From: Gracilibacillus kekensis
Lineage (GTDB): Bacteria > Bacillota > Bacilli > Bacillales > Amphibacillaceae
Assembly: GCF_900143085.1 (NCBI RefSeq)
Contig: NZ_FRCZ01000007.1
Coordinates: 173,750-237,749 of the forward strand
DNA: 64,000 nucleotides
Direction of reading: 5' to 3'
In this document: in pieces, positions 35,467 to 43,020 of the stretch
How the letters are laid out: the number at the start of each line of letters is the position of its first letter
How positions within the stretch are numbered: the stretch's first letter is position 1
Notes under the pieces: generated by a model
Told to the model about the DNA's origin: nothing
Database searches by the model: none
Seen by the model: the letters and a program-made list of their open reading frames with translations, nothing else
Made by a program: the position numbers and the translations under genes

Positions 35467-35544
35467 TAGCCATTTTGAAATATAGCATACAGGAAACCAC
35501 TGTTGCGGGTGTTACACCTATTTTCCATGTCAAAATTACCACAA
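35467..35544. mobile_element. Deleted MITE-like element, copy E (~78 bp)
   Basis: The left end TAGCCATTTTGAAATATAG and right end GTTACACCTATTTTCCATGTCAAAATTACCAC of the element seen at 8272 are joined directly, with the ~400-base palindromic interior missing. The homology to copy A continues for about 35 bases into both flanks, so A and E may share a larger element boundary than B and C. Confidence 0.55.
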
Positions 35545-35593
35545 AAAGGATCGGGTGAGACTTTGATCCTTCTTGCGGTTCGTAATTGCTGAA

Positions 35594-36331
35594 TTAATTG
35601 GACTCTTTATGATGAAAGGGGCATGAGCCTTTTATTGGTTGGATATCATCTCCTATAAAAAATTGCTTCCATTCGTTATGAGTTGGGTCTCCAAAGTGGC
35701 TTATATCTGGATGTTTAGGTAAGTTATCCCACTTTTCCACTCTTGCTCTTACTTTTTCTCTTGACATTATCCCGCCTTTTTCGGTGCCTTCCAATCCTTT
35801 GAAAATTTTACGTGGCTGGAATCCAATAATAAGACTATTTCCTAAATTTCTTGTTTTTCTTTGTTTATATGCTGGCGCATTACCAAAGGCGAAGATAGGT
35901 TCACCACCAAAATGAAAATCCCATAAATAATGTTCAGGATCTTTAGGTGCTCCATGAGGCCATGGCACAGAATCATTAGCATGGAGATATTGTAAAACAT
36001 TCCAAAAATAAGAGCGATAATATTCAATCGATTTCTCTTCGTTTTCAGGTTCTACGAAAATAAATAATCCATGTCTTTTTGCTTCAGGGGAGTTAAACAA
36101 TTTCAAAAATTGCTCCACAGCTTTTGGTAGTGTACTCCAATCTGCGTGTGAAATATATGCATACCTTAACTCGCCCTTACGTTGGCCAGTCATGCCAAAA
36201 AAACAAGGAAAAGTAGGGTTCGTTACAATTTTCTCAAATGTCTGATACTCGTTATATAACCATGCAGGAAGATGTGTTGTATTTTCCAGTAATTCTTTTG
36301 TTAATAAATGTGACCCATCCTCAGCTATCAT
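35594..36331 (-). CDS. YqcI/YcgG family protein
   Basis: 245 residues from ATG 36331, which has AAGGAGG 7 bases upstream; an upstream ATG adds 17 residues with no site. It is a soluble protein with the family blocks FPCFFGMTGQRKGELRYAY (about 41), HGLFIFVEPE, YYRSYFWNVLQYLHAND and GGEPIFAFGNAPAYKQRKTRNLG (about 137). Members contain a conserved Cys near the N terminus and CPFHH at the C terminus, both here; the enzyme class is unknown. It precedes the yjzC-like gene's region on the same strand, but separate ribosome sites and a 65-base gap leave the operon question open. Confidence 0.85.
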   Translation of the reverse strand: MIAEDGSHLLTKELLENTTHLPAWLYNEYQTFEKIVTNPTFPCFFGMTGQRKGELRYAYISHADWSTLPKAVEQFLKLFNSPEAKRHGLFIFVEPENEEKSIEYYRSYFWNVLQYLHANDSVPWPHGAPKDPEHYLWDFHFGGEPIFAFGNAPAYKQRKTRNLGNSLIIGFQPRKIFKGLEGTEKGGIMSREKVRARVEKWDNLPKHPDISHFGDPTHNEWKQFFIGDDIQPIKGSCPFHHKESN

Positions 36332-36396
36332 TATCCAACCTCCTTCATTTATGCACAATAGGATTATTTGCTGCGTAAACAATTCATCTGTTATAG

Positions 36397-36606
36397 TTAT
36401 TCGTTCTCAAGCTCTTGATTAACTTCGATCCACCAGGCACTTTTATTTTCGGCAGGTGAGGATGGGAATGTTTCTCCTTCGGCTAACTTGATAATAGTGT
36501 CATTATAAAAATCTTCACTCTGATATCCATCTGTTAGTTCCTCAACTTTATAAATCCCAGCATGTGGGGCCTTTTCTCCTGTCTTGAATCGTTTTTCATC
36601 ACTCAT
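36397..36606 (-). CDS. YjzC-like small protein
   Basis: 69 residues from ATG 36606, with AGGAGG 7-8 bases upstream; the longer frame from 36678 is not supported. It begins MSDEKRFKTGEKAPHAGIYK, the typical N terminus of the YjzC family (RFKTGExAPxxGxYK), and has an AWWIEVN C-terminal motif. Function unknown. Its leader contains a strong hairpin at 36658. Confidence 0.78.
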   Translation of the reverse strand: MSDEKRFKTGEKAPHAGIYKVEELTDGYQSEDFYNDTIIKLAEGETFPSSPAENKSAWWIEVNQELENE

Positions 36607-36657
36607 TATTTTTCCTCCTGTTTCTTTGTTGTTTAACTGACGCCACAGCGAAACCAT

Positions 36658-36689
36658 GAGTAGTATCTTTTTATTCAAAGATGCTACTC
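36658..36689 (-). other. Hairpin in the yjzC leader
   Basis: GAGTAGTATCTTT / AAAGATGCTACTC pairs 12 of 13 bases around a 6-nt loop, about 52 bases before the start codon. There is no T run on the minus strand, so it is more likely a leader structure than a terminator. Confidence 0.5.
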
Positions 36690-36925
36690 ACAATATTCTC
36701 TGAAATTAAGTAAATAAAACATCTTTTTTGTTTGAATTTGGAACTTTCCTTTTTAGTGGGATAGGGAGGCTTGTAGGATTGATGAATCAGCTTCGAAAAA
36801 TACCGGGTATTTTATTGTAGCAAGATAAGCAAAAATTAAAATAAAAATGGTTTCCTTTTACAATAAAGGGGAATCTATTTATAGTTATTCAAAATTTTAG
36901 GTGAATTAATAAAGAAGATCTCAAA

Positions 36926-36951
36926 CATTGGGGGACTTTTGGCACCCAATG
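36926..36951. other. Small hairpin in the yjzC / 37217 gap
   Basis: CATTGGG (36926-36932) pairs with CCCAATG (36945-36951) over a 12-nt loop, without a T run. Apart from this hairpin, the yjzC leader hairpin and the repeat at 37021, the 600-base gap from 36607 to 37216 shows nothing else clear. Confidence 0.35.
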
Positions 36952-37020
36952 ATTGTTAACGTTACCTATCAGAAAGGCAGCGTGAGTATTGCCGTTTATT
37001 TTATTAGTAAAGAAAGTATA

Positions 37021-37185
37021 TAGGCGGCGTCATGTCTAGCTCCGAGCGCTAGAAACTAGTCGACTTCACGAAATCGCCATACGATAAGTCATCATCGGCT
37101 CGCAAGCTCACCGTGATTCCTTTATCTCAGTTGATTCTGAAGTCGCTACGTTCCTAAGCGGGCGCTCTGCGCTTTTCTTATTAGC
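37021..37185. repeat. Palindromic intergenic repeat (second family)
   Basis: A GC-richer block in an AT-rich gap. The left arm (about 37036-37078, TAGCTCCGAGCGCTAG..., GTCGACTTCACGAAATCG) is the imperfect inverse of the right arm (about 37133-37175, GATTCTGAAGTCGCTACG..., GGGCGCTCTGCGC). The inner arms GATAAGTCATCATCGG and the CTCACCGTGATTCC/TTTATCTCAG segment continue the pairing. The sequence style matches dispersed hairpin repeats of Bacillaceae; it has no ORF. Confidence 0.6.
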
Positions 37186-37216
37186 TTGACTGTTTGAAAG
37201 GAGAGACATAGGACGT

Positions 37217-38431
37217 ATGAAGGAAAATGAGTACATCTTAGGCTTAGTGACTCCTCCATGGTATACGGAGCCGATGGAACAAAAATTGAAGAAGACCCTT
37301 CCGAATACATTAAATGATTCTATCGATCATAATACGAAATGGAAGGTAGAATTTTTGGCAGATCCATTAACAGGTTTAACAGAAGAGTCAAAAGACGTGA
37401 TCGATTCTTTGTATGACAAAAAAAAAGAAAAGGGCTGGGATTTCGCTGTTTGTCTCACCGATCTCCCTCTATTTAAAAGTAAAGACTTAGTTGTTGCTTC
37501 GGCCAATAAAGAAAAACAGGTTTCAATGGTTAGTATTCCAGGACTGGGTGCTTTCCCGTTGAAAAAACGGATAAGAGAGTCTATTTTACAATTAGTTTTA
37601 GAAATGTATGGAGATAATCAACAACTGACGGAACCTTCTGCCGATAATAAAATAAAAAGGAAATTGCAATTCGGACGTTTTTCCCCTATTTTGAAAGAAA
37701 TTACGGATAAAGATGAATCCAATATCGGGTTGCGCTTTACTGTGAAATCAAGAATAAGAGGGAGCATAAGGATGATAACAGGAATGGTGAGAGCAAACCG
37801 ACCATGGCTTCTGTTTCCTTCTTTTATGAAAATACTAATTATAGCATTTACAACTGGTGTTTATGCCTTAATATTCCCAACCCTTTGGATGTTAAGCCAT
37901 AGTTATGATATTAGTCGGATGATCATTGTATCATTAGGGGCTATTACTTCCTTAGTTACTTGGATTATTGTCGCACATAAACTGTGGGAAAAACCAAATG
38001 AGGAGTTTAGTGATTATTCACGCAGATTATATAATACTACTACACTTCTAACGTTACTTACAGCTGTAATCTTATACTATTTGTTTTTATTTGTTTGTTT
38101 TTTGTCAGCAGTAACCTTATTAATACCTATGGAGATGTTGGAGTCGCAAATAAAAAAACCTGTAGATATTAGTAGTTATTTTATCATCGCCTGGATGGCA
38201 ACGAGCTTTTCAACCATTATTGGTGCGGTTGGTTCAAGTTTAGAAAAAGAAGAGGTTGTTTTATCTGGTACTTACGGTTATCGTCAACGTCAACGGTATG
38301 AATTGATGAAGGAAGCTTCACAAGAAAAGAAGGAAGCAGCTGAAGAGAAAAAAGAAGCTGCAGAAAAGAAGGAAAAAGCAGCAGATAAAAAAGAAGAGGC
38401 CGCCGAAAAAAAAGAGCAAGAAGAATCGTAA
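37217..38431 (+). CDS. Membrane protein of unknown function with Lys/Glu/Ala repeat tail
   Basis: 404 residues, no family named with confidence. A soluble N-terminal domain (about 1-190) with an NAD-like alternation (WDFAVCLTDLPLF, VSMVSIPGLGAFP) precedes four membrane helices (about 208-228, 238-255, 275-305, 322-345). The C terminus (about 365-404) is an almost perfect seven-residue repeat, KKEAAEE, KKEAAEK, KEKAADK, KEEAAEK, predicted to form a long single helix or coiled coil in the cytoplasm. AAAGGAGAG lies 12 bases before the ATG. Isolated by flanking repeats and followed by the Ecs-like pair. Confidence 0.72.
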   Translation: MKENEYILGLVTPPWYTEPMEQKLKKTLPNTLNDSIDHNTKWKVEFLADPLTGLTEESKDVIDSLYDKKKEKGWDFAVCLTDLPLFKSKDLVVASANKEKQVSMVSIPGLGAFPLKKRIRESILQLVLEMYGDNQQLTEPSADNKIKRKLQFGRFSPILKEITDKDESNIGLRFTVKSRIRGSIRMITGMVRANRPWLLFPSFMKILIIAFTTGVYALIFPTLWMLSHSYDISRMIIVSLGAITSLVTWIIVAHKLWEKPNEEFSDYSRRLYNTTTLLTLLTAVILYYLFLFVCFLSAVTLLIPMEMLESQIKKPVDISSYFIIAWMATSFSTIIGAVGSSLEKEEVVLSGTYGYRQRQRYELMKEASQEKKEAAEEKKEAAEKKEKAADKKEEAAEKKEQEES

Positions 38432-38535
38432 CAGATATTAAAAAGAAAGTCTTATTCTAGTCTCACTTTACCGTTTTGTGAAACCTTTTCTTAACAATTT
38501 TCGTATAGTATATATAGAGAGAGGAGTACTGTGTC

Positions 38536-39222
38536 ATGTTAGAGGTAAAGCAATTAACGGTTGAGATAGGTAAAGAAACAATTTTAGACAATATCAATTT
38601 TAATGTATCAAAAGGAAGTGTAGTAGGGCTCATTGGTCATAATGGTGCAGGGAAATCTACCGTTATGAAAACCATAATGGGATGGCAGGAGAAAAAAGAC
38701 GGTTCGGTTATACTAAACCAGGTGAATCAAGACCAGTCTTTTATTAACTTTAAGAAGCAATTGTCCTATATTCCAGAGGAACCGTTTTTATTACCAGAAT
38801 TAACGACGATGCAACACTTTCAATTATATGGGCAAAGCTATCAACTGGATGAAGACACGTTCACAGCTCGGGCTAAACGGTTAGCAGAGCAATTTGAAAT
38901 TGCAGATAAAATGAATGAATATCCTGAATCATTGTCAAAAGGAATGCGGCAAAAGGTACAAACGATTTGTGCTCTACTTCCAGATGTTCCACTTTTGCTA
39001 ATTGATGAACCATTTATGGGTTTAGATATTTATGCTTCACAAGATTTACAAGAGATTCTGCTAGAAAAGGCAAACAAAGGGACTAGTATCTTATTAACAT
39101 CACATCAACTTGAAAAAATGGAGGAAATGGCAGATTCCTATATTATGCTTCATAAAGGAAAGGTGGAAGAAGAAGGTTCCATAAAGGAATTTCGATCTTT
39201 ATCAAGGAGAAACGTCACATGA
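38536..39222 (+). CDS. ABC transporter ATP-binding protein (EcsA-like)
   Basis: 228 residues. Walker A GHNGAGKST (about 35), the segment LSYIPEEPFLLPELTTMQHF (about 77) typical of EcsA, signature LSKGMRQKVQTICALL (about 135) and Walker B LLLIDEPFMGLDIYA (about 154). EcsA works with the membrane protein EcsB in secretion, intramembrane proteolysis (RasP activity) and competence in B. subtilis. It overlaps the following permease by four bases. It could also be an EcsA paralogue, since the permease is divergent. Confidence 0.8.
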   Translation: MLEVKQLTVEIGKETILDNINFNVSKGSVVGLIGHNGAGKSTVMKTIMGWQEKKDGSVILNQVNQDQSFINFKKQLSYIPEEPFLLPELTTMQHFQLYGQSYQLDEDTFTARAKRLAEQFEIADKMNEYPESLSKGMRQKVQTICALLPDVPLLLIDEPFMGLDIYASQDLQEILLEKANKGTSILLTSHQLEKMEEMADSYIMLHKGKVEEEGSIKEFRSLSRRNVT

Positions 39223-40637
39223 ACGATACGATTAAAATGATGAGATTTATTCGTAAAGGGCGATCACGCAAGAAACAAAAATTATATAAACTAGCTTTTG
39301 GTGTTGCCTTTGACTGGACGACGACAATTTATACGGGATTCTTTCTTTTTATGCTATTCTTTATTTTATATGATGTGTTGAAACAGATGGAACCTTTCGT
39401 TTTAGAATATCAGAAAATCGTCGATCCATTTTTGCCGTTAATGCTTTTTGGTCTAGTATTTGGAATGCTTATACAATCTTTTCACTTACCAGGGATAAAA
39501 GTCACAAGTGCGGAGTGGAAATTAACATCGCTGCCTTTTCAAATACATAGTATATGGCGGTATCAGTATTTTAGAGCACATTGCAACCGGTTTGTAGTCA
39601 TCTCTGCTATAATTCTTTTCATCTTTCTTATTACACCGTTAACCAACCTGTTTATATTAAAATGGTATCTTTTGATTATGGCAGTTTCTTTATTAACTGT
39701 TTTGCCTCAATGGTTTTTTTTCCAGATTGAAGGCTTTCGGAAATTATTTATCTACCTTTCTGGTATTTTCTTTTTAGGGATTATTCGTATTTTATTTTTA
39801 TATTTCGACGATACCTCTATCTTTCTAATCGTTTTTATACTCTTGTTGCTCTTTCTTAATGGCTGGATGTGGCAAAGAAAGTTAAGAGGTGTCAACTGGG
39901 GAAAGGTTATTGAAAAAAGTGATGAAAAAGAATGGAATATGTTTTTTATTAATCGGATGAGCAGAATGGATCAGGTGAAAAAACCACGAAATCAATATTT
40001 TGTACAAACCCTTTTTCAATCAAAAAAAGCAAGGTTACCTTTTCCATATCTAGAACCAAGCATTCTTATGCGCAAATTATGGTTGCGCAGTATTCGGCAA
40101 GAGATTGAGGGACTTGGAAATCTTGCATTTGCTATCATAGCTTGCATCGTTATTCTAAGTTTGCGAGGCCCATTACTGCAAGGGATCGGTATCTCGTTAT
40201 CCATATTTATGTTTGTTCAAATGATGGTCAGTTATTTTGGCGAGATATTTAAAGATAAGTTGATACATAGCCTGCCCTGGAATATGGGGACGTTGACAAA
40301 ATCGTTTTGGCAAATAGTAAAGTGGCTCAGTATTGTAGTGTTAGTTGTCATAACAATTGTGATGGTGAGTGTGAAGGGTTTGAGTCTGTTATTACTAGCT
40401 CAATTAGCTTTCGTGTATGTGTCTCTATTCTTTTTATTGGATAGGAAAGTAGAAGAGCGGGTACAACGTTTAAATCAAAAGTGGTATACTCCTAAACCCT
40501 TCGAACAAGTAATGGATATTATAACCTATTTATCTTTAGCCGTTTGCATATATTATCCTATTGTTATGATCGTTTTAGTGGTAATCATTGCGTATTGGAT
40601 TATAAAAAAACATAATTTTCCATTATTAATTGACTAG
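39219..40637 (+). CDS. ABC transporter membrane subunit (EcsB-like by context)
   Basis: 472 residues with about ten membrane helices in pairs (about 30-52, 65-82, 125-145, 148-165, 175-195, 200-215, 295-315, 320-340, 370-390, 395-410, 425-455) and a basic N terminus RKGRSRKKQKLYK. Its start overlaps the EcsA-like ATPase stop (ATGA). Length and pairing suggest an EcsB-type partner, but I do not see clear EcsB sequence blocks, so this rests on context. Confidence 0.68.
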   Translation: MNDTIKMMRFIRKGRSRKKQKLYKLAFGVAFDWTTTIYTGFFLFMLFFILYDVLKQMEPFVLEYQKIVDPFLPLMLFGLVFGMLIQSFHLPGIKVTSAEWKLTSLPFQIHSIWRYQYFRAHCNRFVVISAIILFIFLITPLTNLFILKWYLLIMAVSLLTVLPQWFFFQIEGFRKLFIYLSGIFFLGIIRILFLYFDDTSIFLIVFILLLLFLNGWMWQRKLRGVNWGKVIEKSDEKEWNMFFINRMSRMDQVKKPRNQYFVQTLFQSKKARLPFPYLEPSILMRKLWLRSIRQEIEGLGNLAFAIIACIVILSLRGPLLQGIGISLSIFMFVQMMVSYFGEIFKDKLIHSLPWNMGTLTKSFWQIVKWLSIVVLVVITIVMVSVKGLSLLLLAQLAFVYVSLFFLLDRKVEERVQRLNQKWYTPKPFEQVMDIITYLSLAVCIYYPIVMIVLVVIIAYWIIKKHNFPLLID

Positions 40638-40698
40638 CACCTATTGATTGCCTATAATACGTTTCATACATAATTTATTGGAGAAGAGGGTGGAAGAA

Positions 40699-41172
40699 AT
40701 GGATCAGGAAAGAGATCACTATTTAAACAAGAAACAAGATCCTTCCTTAAAGTTATTTGTCGTGCTATCAAAGGCATATCGTTCTGTAGCAGATCAAGTG
40801 GCGAAAGATATAAGGAATCATGGCTTAAATACAACTGATTTTGGAGTAATGGAATTATTATATCATCAAGGGGAACAGCCATTACAGAAAATCGGGGATA
40901 AGATTTTATTGGCGAGCGGAAGCATTACATATGTTGTTGATAAATTAGAGAAAAAAGAACTTGTCAAAAGGACACCTTGTCCAAATGATAGAAGGATAAC
41001 ATATGCATCTATAACAGAAAGTGGGCAGGAATTATTAAATGATATTTTCCCGGAGCATTGGAAGCAAATTGAGGCTATAACAGCAGGGTTAAATGATACA
41101 GAGAAAAGAGAAGCGATACAGCTATTAAAGAAAATGGGCATGTATGCAGATGATTTTTCCATGAAAGAATAA
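40699..41172 (+). CDS. MarR-family regulator (MhqR/YkvE-like)
   Basis: 157 residues from ATG 40699, preceded by GAAGAGGGTGG; the longer frame from a TTG at 40648 has no site. The winged helix spans about 30-125: LNTTDFGVMELLYHQGEQPLQKIGDKILLASGSITYVVDKLEKK is the recognition region, and CPNDRRITYASITESG the wing with the conserved DRR. The sequence resembles B. subtilis MhqR, which senses quinones through Cys; here a Cys is in RTPCPNDRR. It may regulate a neighbouring gene or itself. Confidence 0.84.
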   Translation: MDQERDHYLNKKQDPSLKLFVVLSKAYRSVADQVAKDIRNHGLNTTDFGVMELLYHQGEQPLQKIGDKILLASGSITYVVDKLEKKELVKRTPCPNDRRITYASITESGQELLNDIFPEHWKQIEAITAGLNDTEKREAIQLLKKMGMYADDFSMKE

Positions 41173-41244
41173 GTGAAAATGTTTGTAAGTTGTTTGGAAT
41201 GGGTATAAAATACTACAATAGGTTAATTTGTAGGAGGTTTACTC

Positions 41245-41481
41245 ATGAAAAAACAAATAGAACTTTATATTAGTGACAATTGTTCAGAAGCTACGCAATT
41301 AATCGAATTTCTAAATAAAATGAAAATTCATTTCTCTATTAAAAATACGACAGATAATAAAGATTATTTATATGAATTACATACTCAGAATATATATATC
41401 ACACCTGCACTCATTATCGATGAATATTATCAAGTACTTGGTTTTCAACAGAAAAAAATAGAAAAATTATTGAGAGTCTAA
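41245..41481 (+). CDS. Glutaredoxin/thioredoxin-like small protein lacking CxxC
   Basis: 78 residues with the beta-alpha-beta start KKQIELYISDNCSEATQLIEFL of glutaredoxin-type folds and a cis-Pro-like ITPALIIDEYYQVLGF. Only one Cys (about residue 13) remains at the active-site position, followed by SEA instead of a second Cys. It is therefore either a monothiol protein or no longer a redox enzyme. GTAGGAGG precedes the ATG. Confidence 0.7.
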   Translation: MKKQIELYISDNCSEATQLIEFLNKMKIHFSIKNTTDNKDYLYELHTQNIYITPALIIDEYYQVLGFQQKKIEKLLRV

Positions 41482-41649
41482 GTTACCATTTCCTCCTTTT
41501 TGCATAGGCTAATCGTAGATAAAACTTTATCACGGCGTAATCGTCCGTAATAATCGCACTTCAAGATTCGACGATAAGCATTGAATCTACTTGAGACAAT
41601 CGGACACTAATTAATGGATATGTCTTACTTTGTGTAGAGGAGGAAGAAA

Positions 41650-41988
41650 ATGGATCACAGATATTATGGCTACCAGAATAATCCCTATCCTTATCCGCAA
41701 GAAATGTTTCCATATCAACCACCGACATACACATCACCTTTGCCAATGACGCCATTCCAGTATTATAAAAAGCCAGTTGTACCTAATCCTTATGAAGGTT
41801 TTCAAACTACTAATCCCTCCAATTTTGGCAAACAGAATAATCCGATGTTACATTATTTCCAAAATAAAAATGGTGAAATGGATTTGGATAAGGTTTTTCA
41901 AACTGTAAACCAGTTAGCTAATACGTATCAACAAGTCTCACCATTGGTTAAAAATGTAGGCAATTTTTTAAAAGTCTTTCAAAAATAA
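41650..41988 (+). CDS. YppG-like protein
   Basis: 112 residues. The Pro/Tyr/Asn-rich N terminus (HRYYGYQNNPYPYPQEMFPY) is followed by NPMLHYFQNKNGEMDLDKVFQTVNQLANTYQQVSPLVKNVGNFLK, the YppG-family C-terminal signature. It resembles small spore-coat-type proteins, but a coat role is not established. GAGGAGGAAG before the ATG. The 160 bases upstream contain only short GTAATCG-like repeats of unclear meaning. Confidence 0.78.
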   Translation: MDHRYYGYQNNPYPYPQEMFPYQPPTYTSPLPMTPFQYYKKPVVPNPYEGFQTTNPSNFGKQNNPMLHYFQNKNGEMDLDKVFQTVNQLANTYQQVSPLVKNVGNFLKVFQK

Positions 41989-42104
41989 GAATCTCTTCTC
42001 CTTGTCGGAATAGGCAAGGATTTCTATTTGTAAATAGGTGTAGTTTGTGAAGAAAAAGGTAATATAAAGAGAGAGCAATAAATACAATAGGGGGGCAAAC
42101 AGCT

Positions 42105-42830
42105 ATGACTGCATGTCTGATTATTCATGGATTTACGGGGGGGCCTTATGAAGTAGAACCACTAGCAATACATTTGAAAGAAGAAACAGATTGGCATGTG
42201 GTAACACCAAATTTACCGGGACATGGCCTGGGTGATGACGGGAGAGATTTGGATTTATTAGAGGTTACCTACAAAGATTGGATCGATGAAGCTGAACAAG
42301 CCTACTTAAAATTAAAAAAGCAACATCAACAGGAAAATATTTATTTGATTGGTTTTTCAATGGGTGGAATGATTGCGTCCTATTTAGCTGCAAAGTATAC
42401 ATGTGCAAAGTTAGTATTGTTATCTACATCACGGAAGTACATAAGTATACCGAGGATTACGTTGGATTTATTTAATTTTGCTCAGAAAGCAGTACGTAAA
42501 AAGTTGAAAGACGATCCGTTATATAATCATTATATTAGAAAATACGGGTCTGTACCCATAAAGGCAACAAGAGAATTTTTAAAATGCATGAAATTCACAA
42601 AACCTTATTTAAAAGATATCTATTGTCCTGTTTTTATTGCACAAGGCATCCAGGATGGAATGGTACCTTATAAATCTGCCCACTATCTTGATAAAGAAAT
42701 ACCTGTTGAAGCAGAAATTATATATTATCATGATTCCAAACATTTAATATGTCTGGGAGAAGATAAAGATGTTGTGATCGATGCAGTCTATCAATTTTTA
42801 ACAAAAGCAAATGCTGTACCAAATACCTAA
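42105..42830 (+). CDS. Alpha/beta hydrolase, carboxylesterase-like
   Basis: 241 residues. Oxyanion loop CLIIHGFTGGPYE (about 4-16), nucleophile elbow GFSMGG (Ser about 86), acid in QGIQDGMVPY (about 185) and His in HDSKHLICLGED (about 213). The layout matches the monoacylglycerol lipase/Est30 carboxylesterases of Bacilli. It would hydrolyse short acyl esters in the cytoplasm; the physiological substrate is unknown. Start after AGGGGGG. It ends near the dyad-symmetric CGGGATA array. Confidence 0.86.
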   Translation: MTACLIIHGFTGGPYEVEPLAIHLKEETDWHVVTPNLPGHGLGDDGRDLDLLEVTYKDWIDEAEQAYLKLKKQHQQENIYLIGFSMGGMIASYLAAKYTCAKLVLLSTSRKYISIPRITLDLFNFAQKAVRKKLKDDPLYNHYIRKYGSVPIKATREFLKCMKFTKPYLKDIYCPVFIAQGIQDGMVPYKSAHYLDKEIPVEAEIIYYHDSKHLICLGEDKDVVIDAVYQFLTKANAVPNT

Positions 42831-42867
42831 TTGTTCTGTGTCCTTATCACTTAATCTCTTAATAGCA

Positions 42868-42987
42868 CTCTTCACGGGATAACTGCCTCGCTTAACGGGA
42901 TAACTCATTTGCTTGACAGGATATTATGACATATCCTGTCAAGCGATCACTTTATCCCGTCTACAACACCACATATCCCGTTAAGAG
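42868..42987. repeat. Dyad-symmetric array of six CGGGATA heptamers, 21-nt period
   Basis: CGGGATA at 42875 and 42896, CAGGATA at 42917, then inverted TATCCTG at 42932 and TATCCCG at 42953 and 42974. Every step within each half is exactly 21 bases, and the six copies are mirror-symmetric about 42927.5. The inner pair forms a perfect 14-bp stem (GCTTGACAGGATAT / ATATCCTGTCAAGC). The units share GCTTGAC/GCTTAAC before the heptamer; the remaining ~7 bases vary. It lies between convergent genes, so it may also act as terminator structure. Confidence 0.75.
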
Positions 42988-43020
42988 AATCATTAATTTA
43001 ATTGTCAAAAGCTCAATTTA

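Noticed and set aside
37217..38431. Methylene-tetrahydrofolate dehydrogenase (a name sometimes attached to such proteins)
   Set aside because: No dehydrogenase motifs; four membrane helices and a charged tail contradict it.
42868..42987. CRISPR-like array
   Set aside because: Units are ~21 bases, only six, inverted in the second half, and no cas gene is near; the layout is dyad-symmetric, unlike CRISPR.
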